Assembly (NCBI GenBank): GCA_035447925.1
Contig: DAOTHY010000050.1
Location: forward strand, 1-15,893
Reading direction: 5' to 3'
DNA length: 15,893 nt
Source of the DNA: JASUTC01 sp035447925
GTDB lineage: Bacteria; Thermotogota; Thermotogae; MWEM01
The notes below the pieces were generated by a model. It did not search any database, was not told where the DNA came from, and saw nothing but the letters and a program-made list of their open reading frames with translations. Shown in pieces: positions 6,361 through 13,020 of the stretch. Position 1 is the stretch's first letter. The number at the start of each line of letters is the position of its first letter. Both the position numbers and the translations under genes were made by a program.

Positions 6361-7371
6361 TTACATCAGGACCAATTCTGCATGCAGAACGCCGGATTCC
6401 TTTAATGATGTGAGAATGGCAATGATATCCTGAGGTTTTGCCCCAATGGCCTTTAGGCCGGCGACAAGATTTCTGATGGAACCTTCCGAGGCAGGATTAT
6501 CTCCTTCCACAAGACGCCCGTTGTCAATGGTGACGGTAAACCCGCCGTAGGATACGGTAAAGTCATCTACTTTCACATCTCCACCCATTACAACGGTTCC
6601 AGTCCGTTCGTTGATAATCACACGCGCCACCACATCGGGAACCACTTCTACCTCTTCGATAATGGAAAGGAACGTAATCAAGTCATCGCTGAAGATGTCC
6701 GGGATACCAATTTTTACAGATGAAGAATCAACCGCACGGGCAATGTTCTCGCCAAACTTTGAGTTCAAAGCCTGTGCTGTTCTGGCAGAAGTCGTAAAAT
6801 CGGGATTAATAAGCAAAAGAGTCAACGTGTTGGAATCGACTATTTCAGTGGGGATCTCCTTTTCAATAATGGCACCGCTTGGCACTGTTCCCACTGTCGT
6901 AAACCTTTCCTGAAGGTTTATGGAGGCGTTGATGGCCTGCCCCCCCAAACTGACTTGTCCCTGTGCAACGGCATAGACTACCCCGTCTGCACCGTATAGC
7001 GGTGTTTGAATCAAAACCCCGTTTTCAAGGGATGAAGCGTTCCCGATAGCCGATACCACAACATCCAATCGCATACCGTTTTTATAATAAGCGGGAATAT
7101 TGGCTGTAACCATGACCAGGGCGTTGTTATTCGATTGCAGCTGGGCTGCCTGAGCGGTAATACCAAAGTTGTTGAGCATATTACTCAAAAGGCTTGAAGG
7201 TAAAGCTCCTGAATCGCCCGTGCCGTTCAGCCCGACAATGAGCCCGACTCCAAACAGCTGATTGTCTCTGGCTCCTCTAAATCTGGCGATATCCTTTAGC
7301 CTGACCAAAGCTCCAAAGGAACTGATCACGATAAGCCCTATTAAAATGATGATGACGATTCTCTTTTTCAT
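6361..7371 (-). CDS. flgI: Flagellar P-ring protein FlgI
   Basis: FlgI forms the periplasmic P-ring, part of the bushing around the rod. The 336-residue protein starts with a signal peptide (MKKRIVIIILIGLIVISSFG, cleavage probably after SFGA). It then shows the hallmark LVRLKDIARFRGARDNQLFG and GVGLIVGLNGTGDSG, then NNALVMVTANIPAY and NERTGTVVMGGDV. Its length is close to the usual 340-370. It lies 15 bases after flgH with an AAAGGG site before the ATG. Its presence implies a periplasm and an outer envelope layer. Confidence 0.97.
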   Translation of the reverse strand: MKKRIVIIILIGLIVISSFGALVRLKDIARFRGARDNQLFGVGLIVGLNGTGDSGALPSSLLSNMLNNFGITAQAAQLQSNNNALVMVTANIPAYYKNGMRLDVVVSAIGNASSLENGVLIQTPLYGADGVVYAVAQGQVSLGGQAINASINLQERFTTVGTVPSGAIIEKEIPTEIVDSNTLTLLLINPDFTTSARTAQALNSKFGENIARAVDSSSVKIGIPDIFSDDLITFLSIIEEVEVVPDVVARVIINERTGTVVMGGDVKVDDFTVSYGGFTVTIDNGRLVEGDNPASEGSIRNLVAGLKAIGAKPQDIIAILTSLKESGVLHAELVLM

Positions 7372-7386
7372 CCAATCACCCTTTGT

Positions 7387-7995
7387 TTAAAAGATTATTC
7401 CCGATATACCCGAAAGGATATAGCCAACCCAACTCTGTTCGGATGGATCCTGCTCAAACACCACGTTACCGTTGTACCAGATCTTGGCATTGGCGATTTT
7501 AAAACTATCTACCGTGTTTTGGGCGGTGATATCAGCGGGTCTAACCTTGCCTTGGATGAGCAGTTCCCGCACATCCTGACCCACCTTCGTTTCCTTACGA
7601 CCTTCGATGATCAGGTTTCCGTTCTGATCGGTCTCAACGATTGTTGCCGCTATTCGCGTGATCACCTGGGACTGAGCCGTGTTATCCGTTTCCGTTCTCC
7701 CTTGGTCATCACCATTTATGGGGATGAATTTATCCAAAGCCAAATTCCCCACGGTTCCGATAAAAGAAAGGGCACTGCTAACCAAACCTTTTCTCTTGTC
7801 ATCAGCTGAATCATTTTGAGTCAGCGAAACCGTTTCCGACACCAGTATCGTCACAATATCCCCAACTTTGTACGCTTTATTATCACTATAGAGGGATCTG
7901 AACTTTTCATCTGTGGAGTTATTCCAAAGGGATGTTGAAAATCCCGCTGTCAACATAACCACGATTATCAGCCACATTACGATCAATCTTTTCAT
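7387..7995 (-). CDS. flgH: Flagellar L-ring protein FlgH, not a lipoprotein
   Basis: FlgH forms the L-ring in the outer membrane. Family features are visible: SLYSDNKAYKVGDIVTILV, a central region with NGNLIIEGRKETKVG, and the C-terminal VRPADITAQNTVDSFKIANA. The 202-residue length is slightly short of the E. coli protein. Classical FlgH is a lipoprotein with a cysteine just after the signal peptide. Here the start is MKRLIVMWLIIVVMLTAGFS, followed by TSLWNNS, with no cysteine at or near the cleavage region. The protein is therefore probably processed by signal peptidase I and anchored without a lipid. The start codon has a GGAGGA site. The gene lies between flgA and flgI, so the assignment is firm. 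Confidence 0.95.
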   Translation of the reverse strand: MKRLIVMWLIIVVMLTAGFSTSLWNNSTDEKFRSLYSDNKAYKVGDIVTILVSETVSLTQNDSADDKRKGLVSSALSFIGTVGNLALDKFIPINGDDQGRTETDNTAQSQVITRIAATIVETDQNGNLIIEGRKETKVGQDVRELLIQGKVRPADITAQNTVDSFKIANAKIWYNGNVVFEQDPSEQSWVGYILSGISGIIF

Positions 7996-8029
7996 TCGAT
8001 TCCTCCATACTTCAAACTGATCACGCCAA

Positions 8030-9040
8030 TCAATAGGTCACCCTCAAAAGAGGCCCCTCTTCAATTATTCCGGTGACAATGATCCGAGAATCCACATTCT
8101 GTGCCTTTGCCAATTGGCCCATCTCGGCATTTCCAAGCATTTCTACCTGCGATATAACCGTCACTCCCCCGATTTGGACCATTGCGCTGATAATCTGCCC
8201 CTTTAAAACATAAGCCCTTTTTCTTAACATTTTCCATTCAAGAATCATTGCTTCACTGACGTTATAAGCGGCTACATAATCAGAGGGAAGTTGTGAGGCC
8301 AAAACGGGATTGTCATAATCAAAAAAATCGATTTCTTCAAAAACCAGGTATTCATGAGCCAAAAGGACATCTTTACGAATCAGTTTGTTGACTTTCACAC
8401 CCAACACCGGCCATTTTACAGTGAAAACAGCCGTATCATATCGCTTCGAACCGTCCCCTTCAACCCGTTCAATCCGGGCCATATACTTCTTAGATCCCCT
8501 TGCATAAAGGTTTATCGTTTCAATAACCCCTGTCAAAGGGGTCGGGGGAAATGCTTCATAAGTTATTATTATTCGTTCATCAAAGGTGATTTCAAGCTTT
8601 TCTTCAAATGCTGATAAAATGAGATTTTTGACTGTTTTTTCATCGTATACCTTTGAATCATAACCGTCCGTTCCCACTTTGTCATCTCGGACAGCCGTCT
8701 CAGAGGCATGATCTAATCCGACAGATGATAAAGCCTGTCGATACACCACTACAACTTCTGCTTCCGGCAGGATAAACGAAAAACCTTCCACATACCTTTC
8801 AAACTTAGAGACGATATACTGAAGGCTCACCTTCATGGAACGTCCGGGCATAGGTGAATACCCAAAGATGATATCTGCCATTCCCTGGTCTTGCAACCAT
8901 TGCGGATTCTCAACAAAATCAGATAAAACCAGCTGATTGCGATCCGATTCAATCATCACTTGAGCCTTGATGAAAAGCTCCTGTGAAAAAACCAATACGG
9001 AGCAGAACAGCAGCACAAAAAAACAGCCAACACGAAGCAT
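8030..9040 (-). CDS. flgA: FlgA-like P-ring assembly chaperone with SAF domain
   Basis: FlgA is the periplasmic chaperone needed for P-ring polymerisation. The 336-residue protein has a signal peptide (MLRVGCFFVLLFCSVLVFSQ, then ELFIK). The C-terminal third is an SAF/ChapFlgA-type domain: NKLIRKDVLLAHEYLVFEEI, then EWKMLRKRAYVLKGQIISA and a final repeat of short beta strands ending EEGPLLRVTY. The N-terminal half is longer than in E. coli FlgA (219 residues) and has no recognisable motif. The identification rests on the C-terminal domain and on the position immediately upstream of flgH and flgI. The start lies two bases after the fliE stop, with little ribosome binding site, which suggests translational coupling. 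Confidence 0.86.
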   Translation of the reverse strand: MLRVGCFFVLLFCSVLVFSQELFIKAQVMIESDRNQLVLSDFVENPQWLQDQGMADIIFGYSPMPGRSMKVSLQYIVSKFERYVEGFSFILPEAEVVVVYRQALSSVGLDHASETAVRDDKVGTDGYDSKVYDEKTVKNLILSAFEEKLEITFDERIIITYEAFPPTPLTGVIETINLYARGSKKYMARIERVEGDGSKRYDTAVFTVKWPVLGVKVNKLIRKDVLLAHEYLVFEEIDFFDYDNPVLASQLPSDYVAAYNVSEAMILEWKMLRKRAYVLKGQIISAMVQIGGVTVISQVEMLGNAEMGQLAKAQNVDSRIIVTGIIEEGPLLRVTY

Positions 9041-9042
9041 CT

Positions 9043-9372
9043 TTACAACTGCATTCTCATGATCTCTTTGTAGGCATCCACAATCTTATTTCTGACTTCC
9101 ATTGTCATGGTCAAAGACATGGCTGCCTTTTCCGCACGGATAATCACATCGTGAATGTTACTGATTTTACCGGCGGCAAAATCATCCTCTGCCTGAATGG
9201 CATCTTTTTGCTGCACATTCACGCTCTTAAGGGCGTCGTTTAAGATCTTCTGGAAATCAGGTTCCGCTTCGCCTTTTTTCACCTGAGATGCCTGTGTATT
9301 TTGAATTCTTTCAAGCCTTTTAATGGGGTCAAGGCTTGTGAGACTGTTAATGGGATCAATACCATTACTCAT
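9043..9372 (-). CDS. fliE: Flagellar hook-basal body protein FliE
   Basis: FliE joins the MS-ring to the proximal rod and is one of the first exported components. The 109-residue protein has the family's helical C-terminal half: DFQKILNDALKSVNVQQKDA, then EDDFAAGKISNIHDVIIRAE and KAAMSLTMTMEVRNKIVDAY ending EIMRMQL. This matches the conserved G-IHDVMIA-EKA and R-K-V-AY-EIM pattern. It has no signal peptide, as expected for a type III-exported protein. It follows flgC by five bases with an AAAGGG site. Confidence 0.97.
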   Translation of the reverse strand: MSNGIDPINSLTSLDPIKRLERIQNTQASQVKKGEAEPDFQKILNDALKSVNVQQKDAIQAEDDFAAGKISNIHDVIIRAEKAAMSLTMTMEVRNKIVDAYKEIMRMQL

Positions 9373-9377
9373 TTAAA

Positions 9378-9830
9378 TCACCCTTTTCCAATTCCCAGCG
9401 CTGCGCTTGCAAACGCCTTCGTCGCATTTATAGAAGACACATTGGCCTCGTAAGACCTCTGTGCATTGATTAAATCGATCATCTCTCGGAGAACATTGAC
9501 ATTCGGCATCTGGACATACCCTTCTTCGTTGGCATCGGGATGGGAGGGATCGTAGACCAGTTTAAACGGACGCTGGTCTTCCACAATCGAATCAACATGC
9601 ACGCCCCCCAGTTGATCCGTTGAAAGGGTATTGGTAAAGCCGCCCCTGATGCCCATGGCTTTGTTGAGTACTTCCTGAAAGACCACGTTTTTTCTTCTGT
9701 AGGGACCGCCTTCATCGGTTCGGGTGGTTTCAGCGTTAGCAATATTATCCGCAATGACATCCAGACGCATTCTTTGGGCAGTCATACCCGATGCGCTGAT
9801 ATTCATCGTGCCGAAAATGTCAAGCATCAT
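9378..9830 (-). CDS. flgC: Flagellar proximal rod protein FlgC
   Basis: FlgC is a proximal rod subunit exported through the flagellar type III apparatus. The 150-residue protein has the N-terminal rod motif (MNISASGMTAQRMRLDVIAD, then NIANAETTRT), a PYRRKN segment, and the C-terminal YVQMPNVNVLREMIDLINAQ and RSYEANV helix shared by rod and hook proteins. The ATG overlaps the TGA of flgB as ATGA, so the two genes are probably translationally coupled. A second ATG follows immediately and could also be used. The AGGGGG ribosome site lies within the end of flgB. Confidence 0.97.
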   Translation of the reverse strand: MMLDIFGTMNISASGMTAQRMRLDVIADNIANAETTRTDEGGPYRRKNVVFQEVLNKAMGIRGGFTNTLSTDQLGGVHVDSIVEDQRPFKLVYDPSHPDANEEGYVQMPNVNVLREMIDLINAQRSYEANVSSINATKAFASAALGIGKG

Positions 9831-10237
9831 CTAACCCCCTTTATAACCGTGTTATACCTGGAAATCGTCATGCTTATCAGTCGGCTTAATGTCTGATAGC
9901 GGATGGTGTTGGCCGCCAACAAAGCCTCTTGCTGGTCAATGTCCACGTTATTGCCGTCGTTGGTAATTCGGGTGTCTGAAACCGTTCTGATTCTGGCTTG
10001 AACATCTCGAATACTTGAGGGATATTTTTGAAAATGTTTGTCATCGGTTTTTTTCAATTCCAACCCATCACCATCTCCCATGGCTTGCTGTAAATAGGTT
10101 TCAAAGTCCACTTCCTTACGCTTGTAACCAGGAGTCTCAGCATTGGCAATATTTTGGGCAATGATGGTATTTCTGGTACTTGCTGCATCCAAGGCTGCGG
10201 GTAATGTGCTGAAATTACTGTTGAAAAATCCGTTCAT
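9827..10237 (-). CDS. flgB: Flagellar proximal rod protein FlgB
   Basis: FlgB is a proximal rod subunit. The 136-residue protein shows the rod N-terminal motif (STRNTIIAQNIANAETPGYK, then RKEVDFE), a central NNVDIDQQEALL and the C-terminal RYQTLSRLISMTISRYNTVI helix. A TTG one codon upstream (10240) is in frame, but the ATG at 10237 has the better-spaced AAGGAGGG site. It heads the packed group flgB-flgC-fliE-flgA-flgH-flgI-flgJ. Confidence 0.96.
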   Translation of the reverse strand: MNGFFNSNFSTLPAALDAASTRNTIIAQNIANAETPGYKRKEVDFETYLQQAMGDGDGLELKKTDDKHFQKYPSSIRDVQARIRTVSDTRITNDGNNVDIDQQEALLAANTIRYQTLSRLISMTISRYNTVIKGVR

Positions 10238-10267
10238 CAAATCCCTCCTTCACACTGAGATTATTCT

Positions 10268-10294
10268 ATATCGGAAATAAATAATCCTATTTTT
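10268..10294 (-). promoter_or_regulatory. Possible sigma-28 (FliA)-like promoter before flgB
   Basis: The minus strand reads AAAA, 15 bases, then TCCGATAT. This fits the sigma-28 consensus TAAA-N15-GCCGATAA at 3 of 4 and 6 of 8 positions. Transcription would begin near 10260, just before the flgB ribosome binding site. The element overlaps the stop codon of the upstream membrane-protein gene, and AT-rich DNA can give such matches by chance. Confidence 0.3.
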
Positions 10295-10808
10295 TTTCGG
10301 AAGGTTTTTCCCGATTAAAAAATCCTAAAATCAAGCCTAAAACAACGGACCAACATGCTGCCAAGGTGATCTGCCACAAAGAAGGCAATAGAAACGTGAT
10401 CGTATGTGCCGGAATCCAAAACCACAACAGAGTCAAAATGGCCCCTTTGATCCCCTTCCAATTACGCTTTCTCTCCAAAAGATTATCCATGGCACGATGT
10501 GAAAAAATCAGAACCGGACCAAACAAGCTGTTCATAAACGCTGAAATGAAAAATGGCAAAAAGAAATCGGGCAGCATTTGATGGGCAACCAACTCATGCA
10601 CAAAACCGGTGAATCCCACAAAGGCGTATTTGATCATCACAGCCAAAATTGCCCATATCAACATTTTTCCCACAGTGATTTTAAAAGAAAAAAGAGAGAA
10701 TTTACCCTTACGAATGGCAGATCCCAAGAGTTCTCCCACTGTTCCCAAAACGGCAAACTGGACCATTGCCGATAAAATCGGGTACTGCTTTACAAAATCA
10801 ACCCACAT
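10287..10808 (-). CDS. Small multi-pass membrane protein, possibly Mpv17/PMP22-like
   Basis: I do not recognise this gene with certainty. The 173-residue protein has about four or five hydrophobic segments: near residues 10-30, 46-68 (MLIWAILAVMIKYAFVGFTG), 80-100, 120-142 and 145-165. It ends in the charged tail NREKPSEKK. The last part, WFWIPAHTITFLLPSLWQIT followed by ACWSVVLGLILGFFNR, resembles the W-P-x-x-x-x-NF-LP and W-x-x-x-LG pattern near the end of Mpv17/PMP22 proteins, which are poorly understood small membrane proteins. The resemblance is from memory of the pattern, not from a search. A strong AGGAGG site precedes the ATG. It lies 39 bases after the GNAT gene and 49 before flgB. 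Confidence 0.75.
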   Translation of the reverse strand: MWVDFVKQYPILSAMVQFAVLGTVGELLGSAIRKGKFSLFSFKITVGKMLIWAILAVMIKYAFVGFTGFVHELVAHQMLPDFFLPFFISAFMNSLFGPVLIFSHRAMDNLLERKRNWKGIKGAILTLLWFWIPAHTITFLLPSLWQITLAACWSVVLGLILGFFNREKPSEKK

Positions 10809-10847
10809 ATCGATCCTCCTGTTTGATAAAACCTCGGTCTATTCTTC

Positions 10848-11348
10848 TCATACGAAAGAAAGCACCATTAATTCCTCATCGTAATACTTACCATCAATTT
10901 TTATGGCATTCCTGTCCACCGCATAAGTATGAAAGCCTAAAGATTTAAACAGGCGCTTGGCGATAAAATCAGAAGCCACCACGTTGAAATAAAGCTGTTC
11001 AACGGCCTTGTTGTTTTTCGCTTCTTCTATTGTCTTTTTGATGAGCATCCTGCTCACTCCGCTGTTGCGATAAGCATGATCCACATAAAGGCCAATGATT
11101 CGGGCTCTGTGCTTTAATCTGGCTTGCTGTGACAACAGTAAAGACACCGTACCCACTAATTGTTCAGCCTCAAACGCACCGAAAGCCATCTCTTCTTCAC
11201 TAGCGATTCGATGATACATTCTTTCCATACAGGTTTCCACTTCTTCCTCAAGCGAGGACTCGAAGGCATCACTGTACTGTTTCAAATCGTTAATTCTCAG
11301 ATTCATGTATTGCTCAACATCCCGTTCAGTTATCATTCTAATGTCCAT
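10848..11348 (-). CDS. GNAT-family N-acetyltransferase
   Basis: This 166-residue protein has the GNAT fold pattern. There is an N-terminal MITERDVEQYMNLRINDL (strand 1 and helix 1), GAFEAEQLVGTVSL (strands 2-3), and the acetyl-CoA-binding stretch IGLYVDHAYRNSGVSRMLIK at about 85-104. ASDFIAKRLFKSLGFHTYAV (motif B region) follows at about 125-144. The pyrophosphate loop reads R-N-S-G-V-S, a normal variant of Q/R-x-x-G-x-G/A. The acceptor cannot be told; it could be a small molecule or a protein N-terminus or lysine. It lies 32 bases after lipA and probably belongs to the same transcript. The ribosome binding site before the ATG is weak. Confidence 0.88.
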   Translation of the reverse strand: MDIRMITERDVEQYMNLRINDLKQYSDAFESSLEEEVETCMERMYHRIASEEEMAFGAFEAEQLVGTVSLLLSQQARLKHRARIIGLYVDHAYRNSGVSRMLIKKTIEEAKNNKAVEQLYFNVVASDFIAKRLFKSLGFHTYAVDRNAIKIDGKYYDEELMVLSFV

Positions 11349-11380
11349 ATTTCAACCGGCAAATGACTGAGATATCATTT

Positions 11381-12235
11381 CTAAATGAAGTGAAACGCTT
11401 CGTCCGCATGATAAGAACTTCTCACAAGCGGGCCGGATACAACGTGTTTAAAGCCCATATCGTATCCCATCTCTTCATATCGTTTAAAAGTATCCGGGCG
11501 AACGTACTCAATGACCGGATAGTGATTTCTCGAAGGCTGGAGATACTGACCGATGGTTAGCATTTCACAATCGTGCGCTCTCAAGTCAGCCATCAATTGT
11601 TCCACTTCACTCAACGTTTCACCCAGCCCGACCATAAAGCCCGATTTCGAAATAATTTCCTGATCCATTTGCTTAATCCTTTTTAAAAGGGTTAAGGTCC
11701 GTTCGTATTTCGCCTGAGGTCGTAAATCAGGATACAGTCTTTTCAAGGTTTCGATATTATGATTGATCACCTTTGGCTTTGCTTGGATCACGGCTCTCAG
11801 GGCATCCTCATCTCCCTTAAAATCCGGGATCAGAACTTCAATGCCGATGTCCTTTGATATCGACTGAATCTCTCGGATTACCGATGCAAAATGGCCCGCT
11901 CCCCCGTCGGACAAATCATCTCGTGTGACCGATGTCACCACCACGTATTTCAAACCCATCTCCTGAACCGCTAGAGCCAAATGCCTGGGTTCATCAGAAT
12001 CAACCGGTTGCGGCTTGCCGTGGGTTACATCACAAAACGTGCAATTTCTGGAACAAATCCGGCCTAAAATCATAAATGTCGCTGTTTTCCGACTGAAACA
12101 CTCCATTCGGTTTGGGCAGTTTGCCTCTTTACACACCGTATTTAATCCAAATTTACCGATGATTGCATTAACATCCTTTGTCTCCTGAGTGGATCTGATC
12201 TTTGTTCTGATCCATTCCGGTTTTCTCATATCCAT
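11381..12235 (-). CDS. lipA: Lipoyl synthase LipA
   Basis: LipA is a radical-SAM enzyme that inserts two sulfurs into protein-bound octanoyl groups to make lipoyl cofactors. All signature residues are visible in the 284-residue protein. The auxiliary cluster cysteines are C35, C40 and C46 (CKEANCPNRMEC). The radical-SAM cysteines are C61, C65 and C68 (CSRNCTFC). The C-terminal RSSYHADE motif at 272-279 contains the conserved serine ligand. VGLGET and YLQPSRNHYPV are also typical. The length is close to the usual 285-320. Its ATG directly follows the lipB TGA (TGAATG), and its GGAGG site lies inside the last lipB codons, so translation is probably coupled. Confidence 0.98.
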   Translation of the reverse strand: MDMRKPEWIRTKIRSTQETKDVNAIIGKFGLNTVCKEANCPNRMECFSRKTATFMILGRICSRNCTFCDVTHGKPQPVDSDEPRHLALAVQEMGLKYVVVTSVTRDDLSDGGAGHFASVIREIQSISKDIGIEVLIPDFKGDEDALRAVIQAKPKVINHNIETLKRLYPDLRPQAKYERTLTLLKRIKQMDQEIISKSGFMVGLGETLSEVEQLMADLRAHDCEMLTIGQYLQPSRNHYPVIEYVRPDTFKRYEEMGYDMGFKHVVSGPLVRSSYHADEAFHFI

Positions 12236-12931
12236 TCACAATTCCTCCAGCCTTTTTAAAAATTCATCTTTATCCTCAACATTGCAACTCATTTCAAATT
12301 CTTTTGCCAGATATCGAATCGTCAAATCCACCTGTTTGTCATAGTCCTGCTTCTCCCCCAACAGTCTTTCAAGGGATGTCACCCCTTTATCCGCCAAACC
12401 GCACGGGGTAATCAGCTTGAAATGATCCAAGTTGGTATTAACATTATATGCAAATCCATGCATGGTAACCCATCGACTGATTCGGCAACCGATGGCGGTT
12501 ATCTTATTGTTGCCAATCCACACACCCGGAAATTTCGGATCAGAGGCTGCTTCGATGGTATATTCATCCCAGAGCATCCTGATCATCGTTGCTTCCAGAT
12601 GACTGACATATTGCCTTACCTTTCGACCCAAATCCTTAAGATTGAAGATGGGATATCCCACAATCTGCCCGGGTCCGTGATAAGTAGCATCTCCGCCTCG
12701 TGTGCTCGTATAGACTTGAATACCCATCTGTTTCAACAATGCTTCATCTGCCAGTATATTGGATGTTTTACCCGAAATGCCCAAAGTAATCACACCGGGA
12801 TGTTCCAAGATAAGAAGGGTGTTGCAGAGTTTTCCCTCGCTAACCAAATGGTGTACTTTCAATTGCAAATCATAAGCCGCCATGTAATCCATCATACCTA
12901 TTTTAACCGCAGTCATCTTGAGTCCGCTCAA
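12236..12931 (-). CDS. lipB: Octanoyltransferase LipB
   Basis: LipB transfers octanoyl groups from acyl carrier protein to lipoyl domains, providing the substrate for LipA. Motifs in the 231-residue protein are RGGDATYHGPGQIVGYPIFN, NNKITAIGCRI with the conserved lysine (K143), HGFAYNVNTNLDHF, and TPCGLADKGVTSL with the catalytic cysteine (C177). The listed start is a TTG with an AAGGGG site eight bases upstream. An ATG five codons later (12916) is a possible alternative with a weaker site. It is the first gene after a likely extended -10 promoter. No lipoyl-dependent enzyme (2-oxoacid dehydrogenase or glycine cleavage H protein) is in the window. Confidence 0.97.
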   Translation of the reverse strand: MSGLKMTAVKIGMMDYMAAYDLQLKVHHLVSEGKLCNTLLILEHPGVITLGISGKTSNILADEALLKQMGIQVYTSTRGGDATYHGPGQIVGYPIFNLKDLGRKVRQYVSHLEATMIRMLWDEYTIEAASDPKFPGVWIGNNKITAIGCRISRWVTMHGFAYNVNTNLDHFKLITPCGLADKGVTSLERLLGEKQDYDKQVDLTIRYLAKEFEMSCNVEDKDEFLKRLEEL

Positions 12932-12964
12932 TGAAAAAGCCCCTTCTCATCAAAAATCCCTAAA

Positions 12965-12973
12965 ATTATATCA
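12965..12973 (-). promoter_or_regulatory. Extended -10 promoter before lipB
   Basis: The minus strand carries TGATATAAT, a perfect extended -10 element, in the 87-base gap between the permease stop and lipB. No convincing -35 is visible. Transcription would start near 12958, with a leader of about 27 bases before the TTG start. The 13-base core TATGATATAATTT is identical to the one before rsfS. Confidence 0.6.
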
Positions 12974-12983
12974 TAACGGCTTA

Positions 12984-13020
12984 AAACAAACCTCTCGAAG
13001 GGAAGAAAGACCGGTTGTTT
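12984..13020 (-). terminator. Weak stem-loop after the ABC permease gene
   Basis: On the minus strand AAACAACCGGTCT, beginning in the last permease codons, can pair with AGAGGTTTGTTT. The stem is 6+2+3 base pairs with small bulges and a 12-base loop, and it is followed by a short T-rich run (TTTGTTTTAAG). It is imperfect and AT-rich, so it may or may not terminate transcription. Its position between the transporter unit and the lipB promoter fits a terminator. Confidence 0.25.

Noticed and set aside
10578..10948. Several overlapping plus-strand open frames
   Set aside because: They are mirror frames of the membrane-protein and GNAT genes and rich in Lys/Ser/His without domain features.
12422..12934. 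170-residue plus-strand open frame
   Set aside because: It lies entirely opposite lipB, whose motifs are unmistakable, and shows no recognisable protein features or ribosome site.
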